Source of the DNA: Apibacter adventoris
GTDB lineage: Bacteria > Bacteroidota > Bacteroidia > Flavobacteriales > Weeksellaceae
NCBI RefSeq assembly: GCF_002964975.1
Contig: NZ_PSZM01000036.1
Coordinates: forward strand, 1-64,000
DNA: 64,000 nt
Reading direction: 5' to 3'
Positions 56,024 through 64,000 of the stretch are shown here, in pieces. Both the position numbers and the translations under genes were made by a program. Position 1 is the first letter of the stretch; each line of letters opens with the position of its first letter. The notes beneath the pieces were generated by a model that searched no databases, was not told the DNA's origin, and saw only the letters and a program-made list of their open reading frames with translations.

Positions 56024-58237
56024 TTAAAACCAATAACCTAATCCTACGCTAAATACTCCTTTTTTTTGATTTACAGAATAAGTGTATAATAAATTAATTG
56101 GGCCGAAAGGACTATCATAACCATAGCCTATTCCATAACTGGAATATTTATAATTAAAATATTTTATATCTTTAAAATAGTTTTCTACATTGGCATAATT
56201 AACATATAATTTAGCATAATGATTTTTTAATATTTTATAATTTATAGAACTGTATAAAGAAATAAGATGATTTCCACTTGTATATGCAAAAGGTAATCCT
56301 AAAAATCGTTTAAAATTATAGAGTTCTTGCTCAAAATAACCTCCAATGTAATATTTATATTGCATTGCCGGACTATTAAAAGAAGTTCCTAAAAAATCTT
56401 GGTTTTCAATAAATAATTTTTTTGTTATGGGTATTGAAAAGTTTAAATCTCCTTTTATAATGGTAAAGTCATTAAAATTTGGTGCATTAGAAACTAATAT
56501 TTGCTTAGCAATAGCATTTATTTTAAAACCTCTAGAAGAGAAATTTGCGTTGTCTCTTGTATCAACTTTGATATAAAAATATGGATTTATAAAATAGCTT
56601 TCATCTTTTAAGAAAGTTGGATTAGATTTAAAAGGAGAAAAATTAATATAACTATATTCTAAACCTAATCCTACAGCATATTTTTCTTTAAGAGTTGATT
56701 GAAAATATATTTGCTGATCAAAATTTCGTATTCTGTTTATAATATATTTACTTTTCTTTAAATCAGAATAATTAAAATTAAAAGCATTAAAATTTGTATT
56801 AAACCCTATGCTAGGATAAACTCCATTATCAATAAAATAGTTAATATAAGTTCTAAAATTATTACTAAAAACTATATCTGTTGATAAGGAAGAATTTTTA
56901 AATAAAAGCTTATATAAAGTTATATTTGTAAGAATAGAAGCTTTATAAACATCGTCATAATGTATTCCTAATTTAAGTGAATTGTTATTTTTTTCATCTA
57001 AAAACAGTGTTAGTTTTATACTATCATTTTTTTCCTTATTATTTTGAATTTGATAATATACTCTATTAAAGTTTCCTGTTGAATACAAAGCGGAAATTCC
57101 TTTACTTATGTCTTTTATAGAAGTATTACCAGGAATTTCAATTCCAATTTTTCTCTTAATATATTTAGAATCATACGAGTTTTTACCTTCAATATTTAAT
57201 GTAGTAACATATAAATTTTTATTAACTGGTATTTCTTTTGTATTGTTAATCGTATCTTTATTATTTTGCAGTTTAGCTATTTTTTTTAATTCTATATATG
57301 CTTTTTCTGCAGCAAGTTTACCTTTTAGTAATATAGAATCCTTCTTATCAAAATCTGTAACGCTATAATCTTTCAAGTCAGGTTTTATTAAAAGATTAAC
57401 ATAACTTCTTTCAAAGTCAGTTTTCATATTTATTCTATAACTAATAATTTGATTTATCACATTTATTAATGATTTAATATCTTCAGCTTTTTGTAATCCG
57501 GATCCTAAATCTACACCGATAATTATATCTATACCTTTGTCTTTTAATGCTTTAGCAGGGAAATTATCAACTATACCACCATCAATATATAATTTATTAT
57601 TTATTTTAATAGGTTCTATCAAAGAGGGATAAGCTGCACTCGCTAATACACTTAGAGGTAAAAATCCATTTTCCATCTGTTCTTCATCTCCAGTTTCTAA
57701 ATTAGTTGCTATGCAAAGGAAAGGAATTGGAAGTTTAGAATAATCCTTTATATCATGTACATTGCTTAATAAATTAGTTAATAACAATAAAGAACCTTGC
57801 CCTTTACTAATAGCTGTAGGCAAAGTAAATTTTAATTTATTATCAAAGGGAAGTGTAAATAAATATTTATCACGATATGATTTATCTATAAATGGAATGA
57901 AACTACGATCTTTTTCCTGAAGAAAAAGCCCAACAAAATCAATATTTTCAATAGCTTTTTTTATTTCTTTGGGAGAATATCCAGCAGCATATAATGAACC
58001 TACTATTGCTCCCATACTGGTTCCGCTTATATAATCGATTTTAATACCGGCTTTTTCTATAGCTTCAATAACTTCTACATGTGCAAAACCTTTAGCACCA
58101 CCACCACTTAATACCAAACCAACTTTAGGATTTTTTTTGATATGTGTTTTGTCAATGATTAATGTCTGTGCTTTATAATTAATTAAAGCTATTAGAAAAA
58201 CAATAAAAAAAATACTTATTTTTTTCCTAAAAATCAT
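56024..58237 (-). CDS. patatin-like phospholipase with C-terminal BamA-type barrel (PlpD-like)
   Basis: The start at 58237 gives 737 residues with a signal peptide (INYKAQ, ~24); a longer frame reaches 58309 but adds a second hydrophobic stretch. Residues ~38-240 are a patatin phospholipase with GGGAKG oxyanion loop, GTSMG (nucleophile Ser ~74) and the DGG catalytic Asp. A POTRA-like segment (~340-420; LNIEGKNSYDSKYIKRKIGIEIPGN) and a 16-strand barrel follow, ending in VGLGYWF. This is the layout of type Vd autotransporters such as PlpD, so the enzyme is likely exported to the outer-membrane surface. The gene is flanked by ybeY and a divergent GT cluster. Confidence 0.88.
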   Translation of the reverse strand: MIFRKKISIFFIVFLIALINYKAQTLIIDKTHIKKNPKVGLVLSGGGAKGFAHVEVIEAIEKAGIKIDYISGTSMGAIVGSLYAAGYSPKEIKKAIENIDFVGLFLQEKDRSFIPFIDKSYRDKYLFTLPFDNKLKFTLPTAISKGQGSLLLLTNLLSNVHDIKDYSKLPIPFLCIATNLETGDEEQMENGFLPLSVLASAAYPSLIEPIKINNKLYIDGGIVDNFPAKALKDKGIDIIIGVDLGSGLQKAEDIKSLINVINQIISYRINMKTDFERSYVNLLIKPDLKDYSVTDFDKKDSILLKGKLAAEKAYIELKKIAKLQNNKDTINNTKEIPVNKNLYVTTLNIEGKNSYDSKYIKRKIGIEIPGNTSIKDISKGISALYSTGNFNRVYYQIQNNKEKNDSIKLTLFLDEKNNNSLKLGIHYDDVYKASILTNITLYKLLFKNSSLSTDIVFSNNFRTYINYFIDNGVYPSIGFNTNFNAFNFNYSDLKKSKYIINRIRNFDQQIYFQSTLKEKYAVGLGLEYSYINFSPFKSNPTFLKDESYFINPYFYIKVDTRDNANFSSRGFKINAIAKQILVSNAPNFNDFTIIKGDLNFSIPITKKLFIENQDFLGTSFNSPAMQYKYYIGGYFEQELYNFKRFLGLPFAYTSGNHLISLYSSINYKILKNHYAKLYVNYANVENYFKDIKYFNYKYSSYGIGYGYDSPFGPINLLYTYSVNQKKGVFSVGLGYWF

Positions 58238-58352
58238 GATAGCAAATATATAAATAATAGTTTGAAGAATATAAGTTACAATAGTGTATAAAATTAATAA
58301 TATTTGCATAGAACTTATAAAAAAGATGTAACTATATATAAATACTAATTTT

Positions 58353-58360
58353 TATCTTTG
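58353..58360 (+). promoter_or_regulatory. candidate -7 box (TATCTTTG) for the glycan cluster
   Basis: TATCTTTG matches TAnnTTTG and lies 13 bp upstream of the first ATG of the glycosyltransferase operon. Confidence 0.5.
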
Positions 58361-58373
58361 TTAATTATTTATA

Positions 58374-59519
58374 ATGCAGAAAAAAAAAATAAAAGTTTTA
58401 TTTAGATTAAGATCTATGGAAATGGGAGGGGTTCAAAAAGTAATTTTGGATCTTTTAAATAATTTATCAAAAGATAAATTTGAATTTACATTGTTACTTA
58501 ATTTATATCAGGGAGAACTTAGAAATGATATACCGAAAAATGTAAAACTTTTATATCTAACAAAAGGAAAAGAAGATTTTAGTAAGAATCCATTATTAAA
58601 AAAGATTCAACTTGCATTTAGACTATTAAAATTATATTTATATAAAAAATTTCCTTCATTTCAACTTAAAGAAAAATATGATATAGAAGTAGCTTCAAGT
58701 TATTCAGAATATGATATGACTTTAAATAGTTCAAATAAAAATTCAAAAAAAATTGCGTGGTTTCATTCAGAAGTTACTTATGAAAGATTAAGATCGAAAT
58801 CATGGGAATATATAAAAAAAATGAAAAAATTTGATTATGTAGTTTTTTGTGCCAATCAAATTAGGAATCTAATAGAAGAAAAATATGGTATAACTTTTTC
58901 TAATAGTTCGGTTATTTATAATGCAGTACATGTTGACGAAATAAAAAAAAAGGCAGAAGAATATAATGTAGATTACGGGAAATTAAAAAAACCAATTTTT
59001 TGTTCCATAGGACGTTTACATAGTAGAAAAGGATATGAAATACTTGTAAATGTTCATGCTAGACTTATAAATGAAAATTATATACATTCAATAGTAATAG
59101 TAGGAGATGGTGAAGAAATGGATAGATTAAAAAAGCAAGTAATTGCTTTAAAGGTTGAAAAAACATTTAAACTATTAGGAACGAAATTAAATCCATATCC
59201 TTACTTAAAAGCAGCAGATTATTTTGTTTTACCCACTAAATCTGAGGCATATCCTTTAGTTATAAATGAAGCATTAGCACTGGAAAAACCAATTATTAGT
59301 ACTAGAGTAGGAGGAATACCAGAAATGATAGATAATAATTTTAATGGTTTATTAGTTAATTGTAATGAAGAAGAAATATACCAAGGTATGAAGAAATTTA
59401 TTCAGAATTCGAAATTTGTTGATGATATAAAGAGAAATTTAGAAAAACCTGAAGAAAAATTTAATCCAGATAGTATTTATCAAGAAGTTGAAGAATTGTT
59501 ATTACAATTATTAAACTAG
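58374..59519 (+). CDS. glycosyltransferase family 4
   Basis: This 381-residue GT-B retaining glycosyltransferase has an N-terminal acceptor domain (~1-190; RSMEMGGVQKVILDLLNNL) and a C-terminal GT4 domain. The latter shows ICSIGRLHSRKGYEIL, IVGDGEEMDRL and FVLPTKSEAYPLVINEALALEKPIISTRVGGIPEMI with the EX7E-type motif. The donor sugar and acceptor cannot be told. It opens a five-gene surface-glycan cluster; the next gene starts 10 bp later. Confidence 0.9.
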   Translation: MQKKKIKVLFRLRSMEMGGVQKVILDLLNNLSKDKFEFTLLLNLYQGELRNDIPKNVKLLYLTKGKEDFSKNPLLKKIQLAFRLLKLYLYKKFPSFQLKEKYDIEVASSYSEYDMTLNSSNKNSKKIAWFHSEVTYERLRSKSWEYIKKMKKFDYVVFCANQIRNLIEEKYGITFSNSSVIYNAVHVDEIKKKAEEYNVDYGKLKKPIFCSIGRLHSRKGYEILVNVHARLINENYIHSIVIVGDGEEMDRLKKQVIALKVEKTFKLLGTKLNPYPYLKAADYFVLPTKSEAYPLVINEALALEKPIISTRVGGIPEMIDNNFNGLLVNCNEEEIYQGMKKFIQNSKFVDDIKRNLEKPEEKFNPDSIYQEVEELLLQLLN

Positions 59520-59529
59520 TCAATATACG

Positions 59530-60096
59530 ATGAAAAATTTTATACAAGTTTTTTTTTATATGATTAGAAAAATACAAAAAAAATTTTCTGATGAATATTA
59601 TATAAAAAAATCTATAAAAAGAGGTTTAAAATTAGGTAAAAATGTAATTTTTGTAGATATGCCCAATTTTGGTTCTGAGCCATTTCTTATTGAAATTGGA
59701 GATAATACAAAAATAACATCTGGTGTAAGATTTATAAATCATGATGGCGGTAATTATGTTATAAAAAATATGTTGAAATATGAGGATGCAAGAAATGTAG
59801 GTAGAATTAAGATAGGGAATAATTGTTTTATAGGGAATAATTGCATTATTTTACCCAATGTAAAAATTGGTAATAATTGTATTCTAGGAGCAGGTGCTGT
59901 ATTGACTAAATCTATGCCTGATAATACAGTTTATGCTGGTAATCCGGCGAAATTTATTTGTACTATTGAAGAATATGCAGATAAAATGCTTAAAAACACA
60001 ACAAAATATCCAAGAGAATTAGAAAAAAATAGAAAAGAATTGGAAAAATACTGGGCAGAAAAATTACCATATGAGTACAAAAAAGATACTTATTAG
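59530..60096 (+). CDS. left-handed beta-helix acetyltransferase (CatB/WbbJ-like)
   Basis: This 188-residue hexapeptide-repeat acyltransferase has repeated I-G-N-C-type turns (IEIGDNTKITSGV, IKIGNNCFIGNNCIILPNVKIGNNCILGAGAVLTKS), the hallmark of LbH trimers. The HDGGNY segment contains the likely catalytic His. The final PDNTVYAGNPAKFI caps the helix. It probably acetylates a sugar in the glycan made by the flanking transferases. It overlaps the next gene by 26 bp. Confidence 0.88.
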   Translation: MKNFIQVFFYMIRKIQKKFSDEYYIKKSIKRGLKLGKNVIFVDMPNFGSEPFLIEIGDNTKITSGVRFINHDGGNYVIKNMLKYEDARNVGRIKIGNNCFIGNNCIILPNVKIGNNCILGAGAVLTKSMPDNTVYAGNPAKFICTIEEYADKMLKNTTKYPRELEKNRKELEKYWAEKLPYEYKKDTY

Positions 60097-61219
60097 GATA
60101 GGTTCACTCCGTCATGGAGGCGCTGAAAAAGTATTAATCACTTTTTTAAAAAACATACCCAAAAATAAATATCAGATTGATTTATTATTAAATCTTAAAT
60201 CAGGCAAATACCTTTCCGAAGTACCAGATTGGATTAATTTGTTTTATCTTAATGAAGGTGAAATGATTACAACCAATAAGCCTTGGGAAATACCCCAAAA
60301 AGCTTATAGAAAAATATATCAAGGAATTTTAAAATTATTTCCTAAGTTGCTTTATAAATTTATACTAAAAAAAGAAGATTATGACATAGAATTGATTGCA
60401 AACCACAGTTTACTACAAGAGGTGCTCAAAAGCCCTGTAAAAACATCTAAAAAAGTAGTCTGGGTCCATAATGATCTATTTAGTATACCAGAATATAAAC
60501 CAAACAAACTTATAAAATTTTTTAAAGCTGATAAAATTTGGGTTATTTCAGATAAAATAAAAGATGATTTTCAAAAACTTGCAAGAAATTCCATAGAAAA
60601 AGAAAAACTAATTAAAATTTATAATCCCATAGATTCTGATGAGATAGTAAACAAAGCAAAGGAAAAAATTGAATTTGATTTTTCAGAATATCAAGAAAAA
60701 ACATTTGTAGCCATTGGAACTGTTTTTCCGCAGAAAGGATTTGATAGACTTATAAAAGTGCATAAAAAATTATTAGAAGAAGGTTTATATCATAAAATAA
60801 TTATAGTGGGCGATGGGTATGATTTTATAAAAATTAAAAATCTTATAAAAAAATTAAACCTAGAAAAAACAATAAAAATGGCAGAATTTCAAAAAAATCC
60901 TTATCCATTTCTGAAAAATACAGATTATTTTATTCTTTCTTCCCGATATGAGGGATATCCCACAGTTCTATTTGAAGCATTAACACTAAAAAAACCAATT
61001 ATAGCAACAAATGTATCAGGAGTAAAAGAAATTTTACATAAAGGAGAATTAGGTATGATAGTTGAAAATTCAGAAGATGGAATTTATAATGGAATGAAGA
61101 AATTTTTGACAGATTCTCACATACCAGATCAATATATAGAAAAAATGAATAAAAAAGAATTACCATTTTCTTTAGAAAATGCAGTAAATTCGCTTTTAAA
61201 AATATTAGATAATCTATAA
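60071..61219 (+). CDS. glycosyltransferase family 4
   Basis: This 382-residue GT-B enzyme is similar in layout to the first GT of the cluster. It starts STKKILIRIGSLRHGGAEKVLITFL and has FVAIGTVFPQKGFDRLI, IVGDGYDFIKI and FILSSRYEGYPTVLFEALTLKKPIIATNVSG in the donor domain. It overlaps the 5' acetyltransferase gene and sits 2 bp before the next. It is likely to add one residue of the same polysaccharide. Confidence 0.9.
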   Translation: MSTKKILIRIGSLRHGGAEKVLITFLKNIPKNKYQIDLLLNLKSGKYLSEVPDWINLFYLNEGEMITTNKPWEIPQKAYRKIYQGILKLFPKLLYKFILKKEDYDIELIANHSLLQEVLKSPVKTSKKVVWVHNDLFSIPEYKPNKLIKFFKADKIWVISDKIKDDFQKLARNSIEKEKLIKIYNPIDSDEIVNKAKEKIEFDFSEYQEKTFVAIGTVFPQKGFDRLIKVHKKLLEEGLYHKIIIVGDGYDFIKIKNLIKKLNLEKTIKMAEFQKNPYPFLKNTDYFILSSRYEGYPTVLFEALTLKKPIIATNVSGVKEILHKGELGMIVENSEDGIYNGMKKFLTDSHIPDQYIEKMNKKELPFSLENAVNSLLKILDNL

Positions 61220-61221
61220 CT

Positions 61222-61770
61222 ATGACACGAACTATAATACAAAAAGATTATTATAGAATTCATGGAAAATGGCCAGGAAAGTTTATTTGCAGAGGGATGA
61301 TAGATCCTAATTTTAGGTATTTATATATATTTAGGAAAGCATCAAAATATAGAAAAAAAACTGTGTTAGGAGTTTTTTATAGAATATTATTATACCATTA
61401 TCAAGTAAAATATGGCTTTCAAATATATCCTGGGACAAATATTGGTGAAGGATTCTACTTAGGTCATTGGGGAACAGTAATAATAAACCCTAAAGTAAAA
61501 ATTGGTAAAAATTGTAATATTGCTACAGGAGTAACTATTGGTCAAACAAACCGAGGAGATAAAAAAGGAGTTCCCATATTAGGAGATGAAGTATGGATAG
61601 GAACTAATGCTGTTATTGTTGGAGACATAAAAATAGGTAGTAATGTTTTAATTGCACCTAATTCGTATGTTACAAGAGATGTTCCGGATAATTCTGTAGT
61701 TGTAGGAAACTTAGCCAGAGTCATGCAAAATGATGAAGCTACTTTAGGATACATTAATAACAAAGTATAG
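61222..61770 (+). CDS. serine acetyltransferase-like hexapeptide transferase
   Basis: The 182-residue protein has a helical N-terminus and an LbH domain with GFYLGHWGTVIINPKVKIGKNCNIATGVTIGQ and GVPILGDEVWIGTNAVIVGDIKIGSNVLIAPNSYV. These resemble the SAT/CysE-like class often found in O-antigen and capsule clusters. A sugar O-acetyltransferase role fits better than cysteine synthesis because the neighbours are glycosyltransferases. Its stop overlaps the next GTG start by one base. Confidence 0.88.
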   Translation: MTRTIIQKDYYRIHGKWPGKFICRGMIDPNFRYLYIFRKASKYRKKTVLGVFYRILLYHYQVKYGFQIYPGTNIGEGFYLGHWGTVIINPKVKIGKNCNIATGVTIGQTNRGDKKGVPILGDEVWIGTNAVIVGDIKIGSNVLIAPNSYVTRDVPDNSVVVGNLARVMQNDEATLGYINNKV

Positions 61771-62834
61771 TGAAAGTTATTTTATTTATTCTTCCAAATA
61801 TGAAAATGGGAGGAGCAGAAAGAATAATAATGACACTAATAAACTCTATTGATAAAACAAAATACAAATCTAAACTCCTTCTTATGAGAAAAGAAGGATA
61901 CTATTTAAAACTTTTAGATCAAAATACAGAAATTATTGAGTTAAAAAAAGATAGGATTAGAAATGCTTTTTTCCCTGTAATAAAAGCTATTCGAAAATAC
62001 AAACCTGCGATTGTATTTGGCGGTTGGGGAGAAATTTCCGCTTTTTTATCACCTATAATACCATTTTTTCCTAAAATTCATTTTATCACAAGAGAAACCA
62101 ATATAGTATCAAAACATGTAATAAGGCCGGAAATTAAATTTTTTTATAAATTTTATAACAACTTTTCTACAATTGTTGCCCAAAGTGAAGATATGAAATC
62201 AGATTTAATTAAAAATCTGAAGATAAAAGAATCCAAAATTGTTAAAATTAATAATCCGGTAGATTTTGATTTAATAGAATCCAAACTAAAAGAAAAAATT
62301 GAACTTCCATATTTAAAAGAAAATAAAAATGTTATTGCTATTGGCAATCTATCCAAAAGAAAAGGATTTGATAATCTCTTGAAAGTATTTATATATTTAA
62401 AAGAAGAGAATATACATTTATATATAATAGGTGAAGGAGATGAAGAAGAAAATCTTAAATTACAAAAAGAACAAAATAAACTAAATAATGTTCATTTTTT
62501 AGGAAAAAAGACAAATCCTTTTCCCTTTATAAAAAATGCAGACTTATTTGTACTTTCTTCACGTTACGAAGGATTTCCAAATGTTTTGTTAGAAGCAGGA
62601 GCTTGTGGCATATTTTCAATTGTAAATAATTGTAAAGGAGGAATTAATGAAATTATACAACCTAATATTAATGGAAAAATAGTTAATATCGAGAATTTTC
62701 ATTTATTTGCAAATGAAATTAAAAGAGAAGTTAATATTCAACATGAAAAAAATATAATAAAAAAATCTATTAAAGATAGATATTCAAAAGAAAAAATCAT
62801 TAGACAATATGAAGATCTATTTTCTGTCATTTAA
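61770..62834 (+). CDS. glycosyltransferase family 4
   Basis: This 354-residue GT-B transferase starts with GTG at 61770, right on the previous stop. The N-terminus FILPNMKMGGAERIIMTLINSI is the GT4 acceptor start. Donor-domain features are VIAIGNLSKRKGFDNLL, IIGEGDEEENL and FVLSSRYEGFPNVLLEAGACGIF. It ends the five-gene cluster. No polymerase or flippase is seen next to it, so the product may be a lipid-linked oligosaccharide core rather than a full capsule. Confidence 0.9.
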   Translation: MKVILFILPNMKMGGAERIIMTLINSIDKTKYKSKLLLMRKEGYYLKLLDQNTEIIELKKDRIRNAFFPVIKAIRKYKPAIVFGGWGEISAFLSPIIPFFPKIHFITRETNIVSKHVIRPEIKFFYKFYNNFSTIVAQSEDMKSDLIKNLKIKESKIVKINNPVDFDLIESKLKEKIELPYLKENKNVIAIGNLSKRKGFDNLLKVFIYLKEENIHLYIIGEGDEEENLKLQKEQNKLNNVHFLGKKTNPFPFIKNADLFVLSSRYEGFPNVLLEAGACGIFSIVNNCKGGINEIIQPNINGKIVNIENFHLFANEIKREVNIQHEKNIIKKSIKDRYSKEKIIRQYEDLFSVI

Positions 62835-62899
62835 AATTATATTTTAAATACCACATAAAGTTTCTTAATAAAAAAACATATTTACACAACAAAAATACC

Positions 62900-62907
62900 T
62901 ACTTTTG
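62900..62907 (+). promoter_or_regulatory. candidate -7 box (TACTTTTG) for the amidinotransferase-fold gene
   Basis: TACTTTTG matches TAnnTTTG, about 43 bp upstream of ATG 62951. Confidence 0.45.
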
Positions 62908-62950
62908 GTATAATATTTCCTTATCTTTAAAATAATCTTGATTGAATTTT

Positions 62951-63871
62951 ATGCAATTATTAAATATAAATGATGAAACATCAGAATTAGAAACTGTTGT
63001 ATTAGGTCAACCTCATTCTATGGGTAAAACCCCTAATTTAGAGGAAACCTACGATGCAAAATCTTACGAAAACGTTACTAATAATTCATATCCTCAAGAA
63101 GACGACATTATTTATGAAATGACTTGTTTTGAAAAAATATTAAACGACCATAAAGTAAAAGTGTTACGTCCCAGAATACTAAAAGATTGTAATCAAGTCT
63201 TTGCAAGAGATGTCGCTTTTGTAATTGAAAATAAAGTTATTATATCTAACATAATTCCCGACAGAGCAGACGAGCAAGAAGCCTATAAAGAAATATTTGA
63301 TATGATTTCTTTTCAAGATATATATAACTTGCCTGAAAAAGCACATGTTGAGGGAGGAGATATAATTCTTTGTAATGATACTATTTTTTGTGGGGTATAT
63401 AAAGGGGATGATTATTCTTCACTTAAAACCGCAAGAACCAATGCATATGCTATAGACTTTCTAAAAGAATTATTTCCACATAAAACATTTATAGATATAT
63501 CCTTAAAAAAAAATGACAAAGATCCTAAACAAGGAATATTGCATTTAGATTGTACATTTATGCCGGTTGGAAAAAACAAAGCAATTGTGTATAAAGAAGG
63601 TTTTATAAATCTTAAGGATTATCAATTTATAGTAGATTTTTTTGGAAAAGATAATATTTTTGAAATTACTCAACAAGAAATGTATTATATGAATACAAAT
63701 ATATTTTCAATTTCTCCGGAAGTAGTTGTTTCAGAAGAAAGATTCATTAGACTTAATAAATTTTTAGAAGAAAAATGGAATCTAACTGTAAAAAAAGTTC
63801 CATATTATGAAATATCCAAAATGGGAGGACTGTTAAGATGTTCAACATTACCTTTAAAACGTAAAAAATAA
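62951..63871 (+). CDS. arginine deiminase/dimethylarginine dimethylaminohydrolase-superfamily hydrolase
   Basis: This 306-residue protein of the guanidino-group-modifying alpha/beta-propeller superfamily starts at ATG 62951; an upstream TTG at 62942 is less likely. Catalytic landmarks are present: FARDVAFVIENKVI, the acidic HVEGGDIILC, ILHLDCTFMP with His, and a C-terminal LLRCSTLPL with the nucleophilic Cys. The reaction is probably hydrolysis of a guanidino compound such as arginine, but amidinotransferase activity cannot be excluded. A second superfamily member follows 3 bp later. Confidence 0.85.
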   Translation: MQLLNINDETSELETVVLGQPHSMGKTPNLEETYDAKSYENVTNNSYPQEDDIIYEMTCFEKILNDHKVKVLRPRILKDCNQVFARDVAFVIENKVIISNIIPDRADEQEAYKEIFDMISFQDIYNLPEKAHVEGGDIILCNDTIFCGVYKGDDYSSLKTARTNAYAIDFLKELFPHKTFIDISLKKNDKDPKQGILHLDCTFMPVGKNKAIVYKEGFINLKDYQFIVDFFGKDNIFEITQQEMYYMNTNIFSISPEVVVSEERFIRLNKFLEEKWNLTVKKVPYYEISKMGGLLRCSTLPLKRKK

Positions 63872-63874
63872 ATA

Positions 63875-64000
63875 ATGAAGATGAAAAATAAACAGATAAC
63901 AAATACTGTATTAATGATTGAACCTATTGTTTTTGGATTCAATGAAGAAACTGCAACAAATAATTTTTTTCAAAAAAAAGATTCTGATCCTAAGAAATTG
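63875..64000 (+). CDS. ctlX: citrulline-utilization hydrolase CtlX-like protein (5' fragment, cut by window end)
   Basis: Only the first 42 codons are present. The N-terminus carries ITNTVLMIEPIVFGFNEETATNN, which resembles the conserved start of CtlX-type hydrolases (TNTVLMIRP..F..NEETA.NN). It begins 3 bp after the preceding hydrolase gene, so the two form an operon. Assignment rests on this short segment alone. Confidence 0.65.
   Translation, partial: MKMKNKQITNTVLMIEPIVFGFNEETATNNFFQKKDSDPKKL

Noticed and set aside
61222-61770. CysE serine acetyltransferase for cysteine synthesis
   Set aside because: The gene lies between glycosyltransferases and is shorter than CysE, so a sugar acetyltransferase is more likely.

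Overview
The window looks like chromosomal DNA of a very AT-rich Bacteroidota, most likely class Flavobacteriia. The evidence is the repeated -7 box of the form TAnnTTTG, A-rich leaders without Shine-Dalgarno sites, signal peptides ending in AQ or SQ, TonB-dependent receptors with carboxypeptidase-like N-domains, a surface-export lipoprotein signal (C-SDDDD) and a DUF5686 protein. Host-associated Weeksellaceae such as Apibacter would fit the low G+C, but the genus is a guess. I see no tRNA, rRNA, CRISPR array, insertion sequence or prophage.

Region 1 (1-7483, minus) is the first ~2,494 codons of one giant secreted protein that runs off the left edge. It combines cadherin/Calx-like beta-sandwich stretches, a two-component-regulator-like beta-propeller, a lipase-like alpha/beta hydrolase core and two blocks of a ~102-residue repeat. 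Three of the distal repeats are nearly identical at DNA level. Region 2 (7.9-10.2 kb) holds a CycA-type amino-acid permease and menB.

Region 3 (10.5-26.6 kb) is a dense glycerol / glycerol-3-phosphate regulon. It contains glpABC (anaerobic dehydrogenase), a convergent DeoR-type regulator, then glpD-glpT-secreted HAD phosphatase-surface GlpQ lipoprotein, a secreted propeller protein, and porin-glpK-degenerate GlpF-outer-membrane protein. Together these would cleave glycerophosphodiesters at the cell surface, import and phosphorylate the products and oxidise G3P to DHAP. TTTCGT motifs upstream of glpA, glpD and glpR are candidate operators. The glycerol facilitator, in its usual place after glpK, has lost both NPA motifs.

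Region 4 (26.7-35.6 kb) has a DUF5686 outer-membrane protein, a D-lactate dehydrogenase-like flavo-iron-sulfur enzyme and a convergent four-gene oxidoreductase operon. Region 5 (36.0-41.3 kb, minus) is a receptor plus LytS/LytTR two-component operon with raised G+C. One of its two tandem sensor kinases has lost its phospho-acceptor His and its ATP-binding motifs. Region 6 (41.7-50.8 kb) has an outer-membrane receptor, fbp, two GNAT proteins, aspartate kinase, an OlsF-type bifunctional acyltransferase, a metallophosphatase and small membrane proteins.

Region 7 (50.8-58.3 kb) contains a ~660-bp extremely AT-rich gap with one perfect and one near-perfect DnaA box, then pgk, a methyltransferase, mnmG, ybeY and a PlpD-like patatin. 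Two exact matches to the ParB-binding parS consensus flank mnmG, so this region is probably near the replication origin. Region 8 (58.4-62.8 kb) is a compact surface-glycan cluster (GT4, LbH acetyltransferase, GT4, SAT-like, GT4). The right edge has two adjacent arginine-deiminase-superfamily genes, the second (ctlX-like) cut by the window end.
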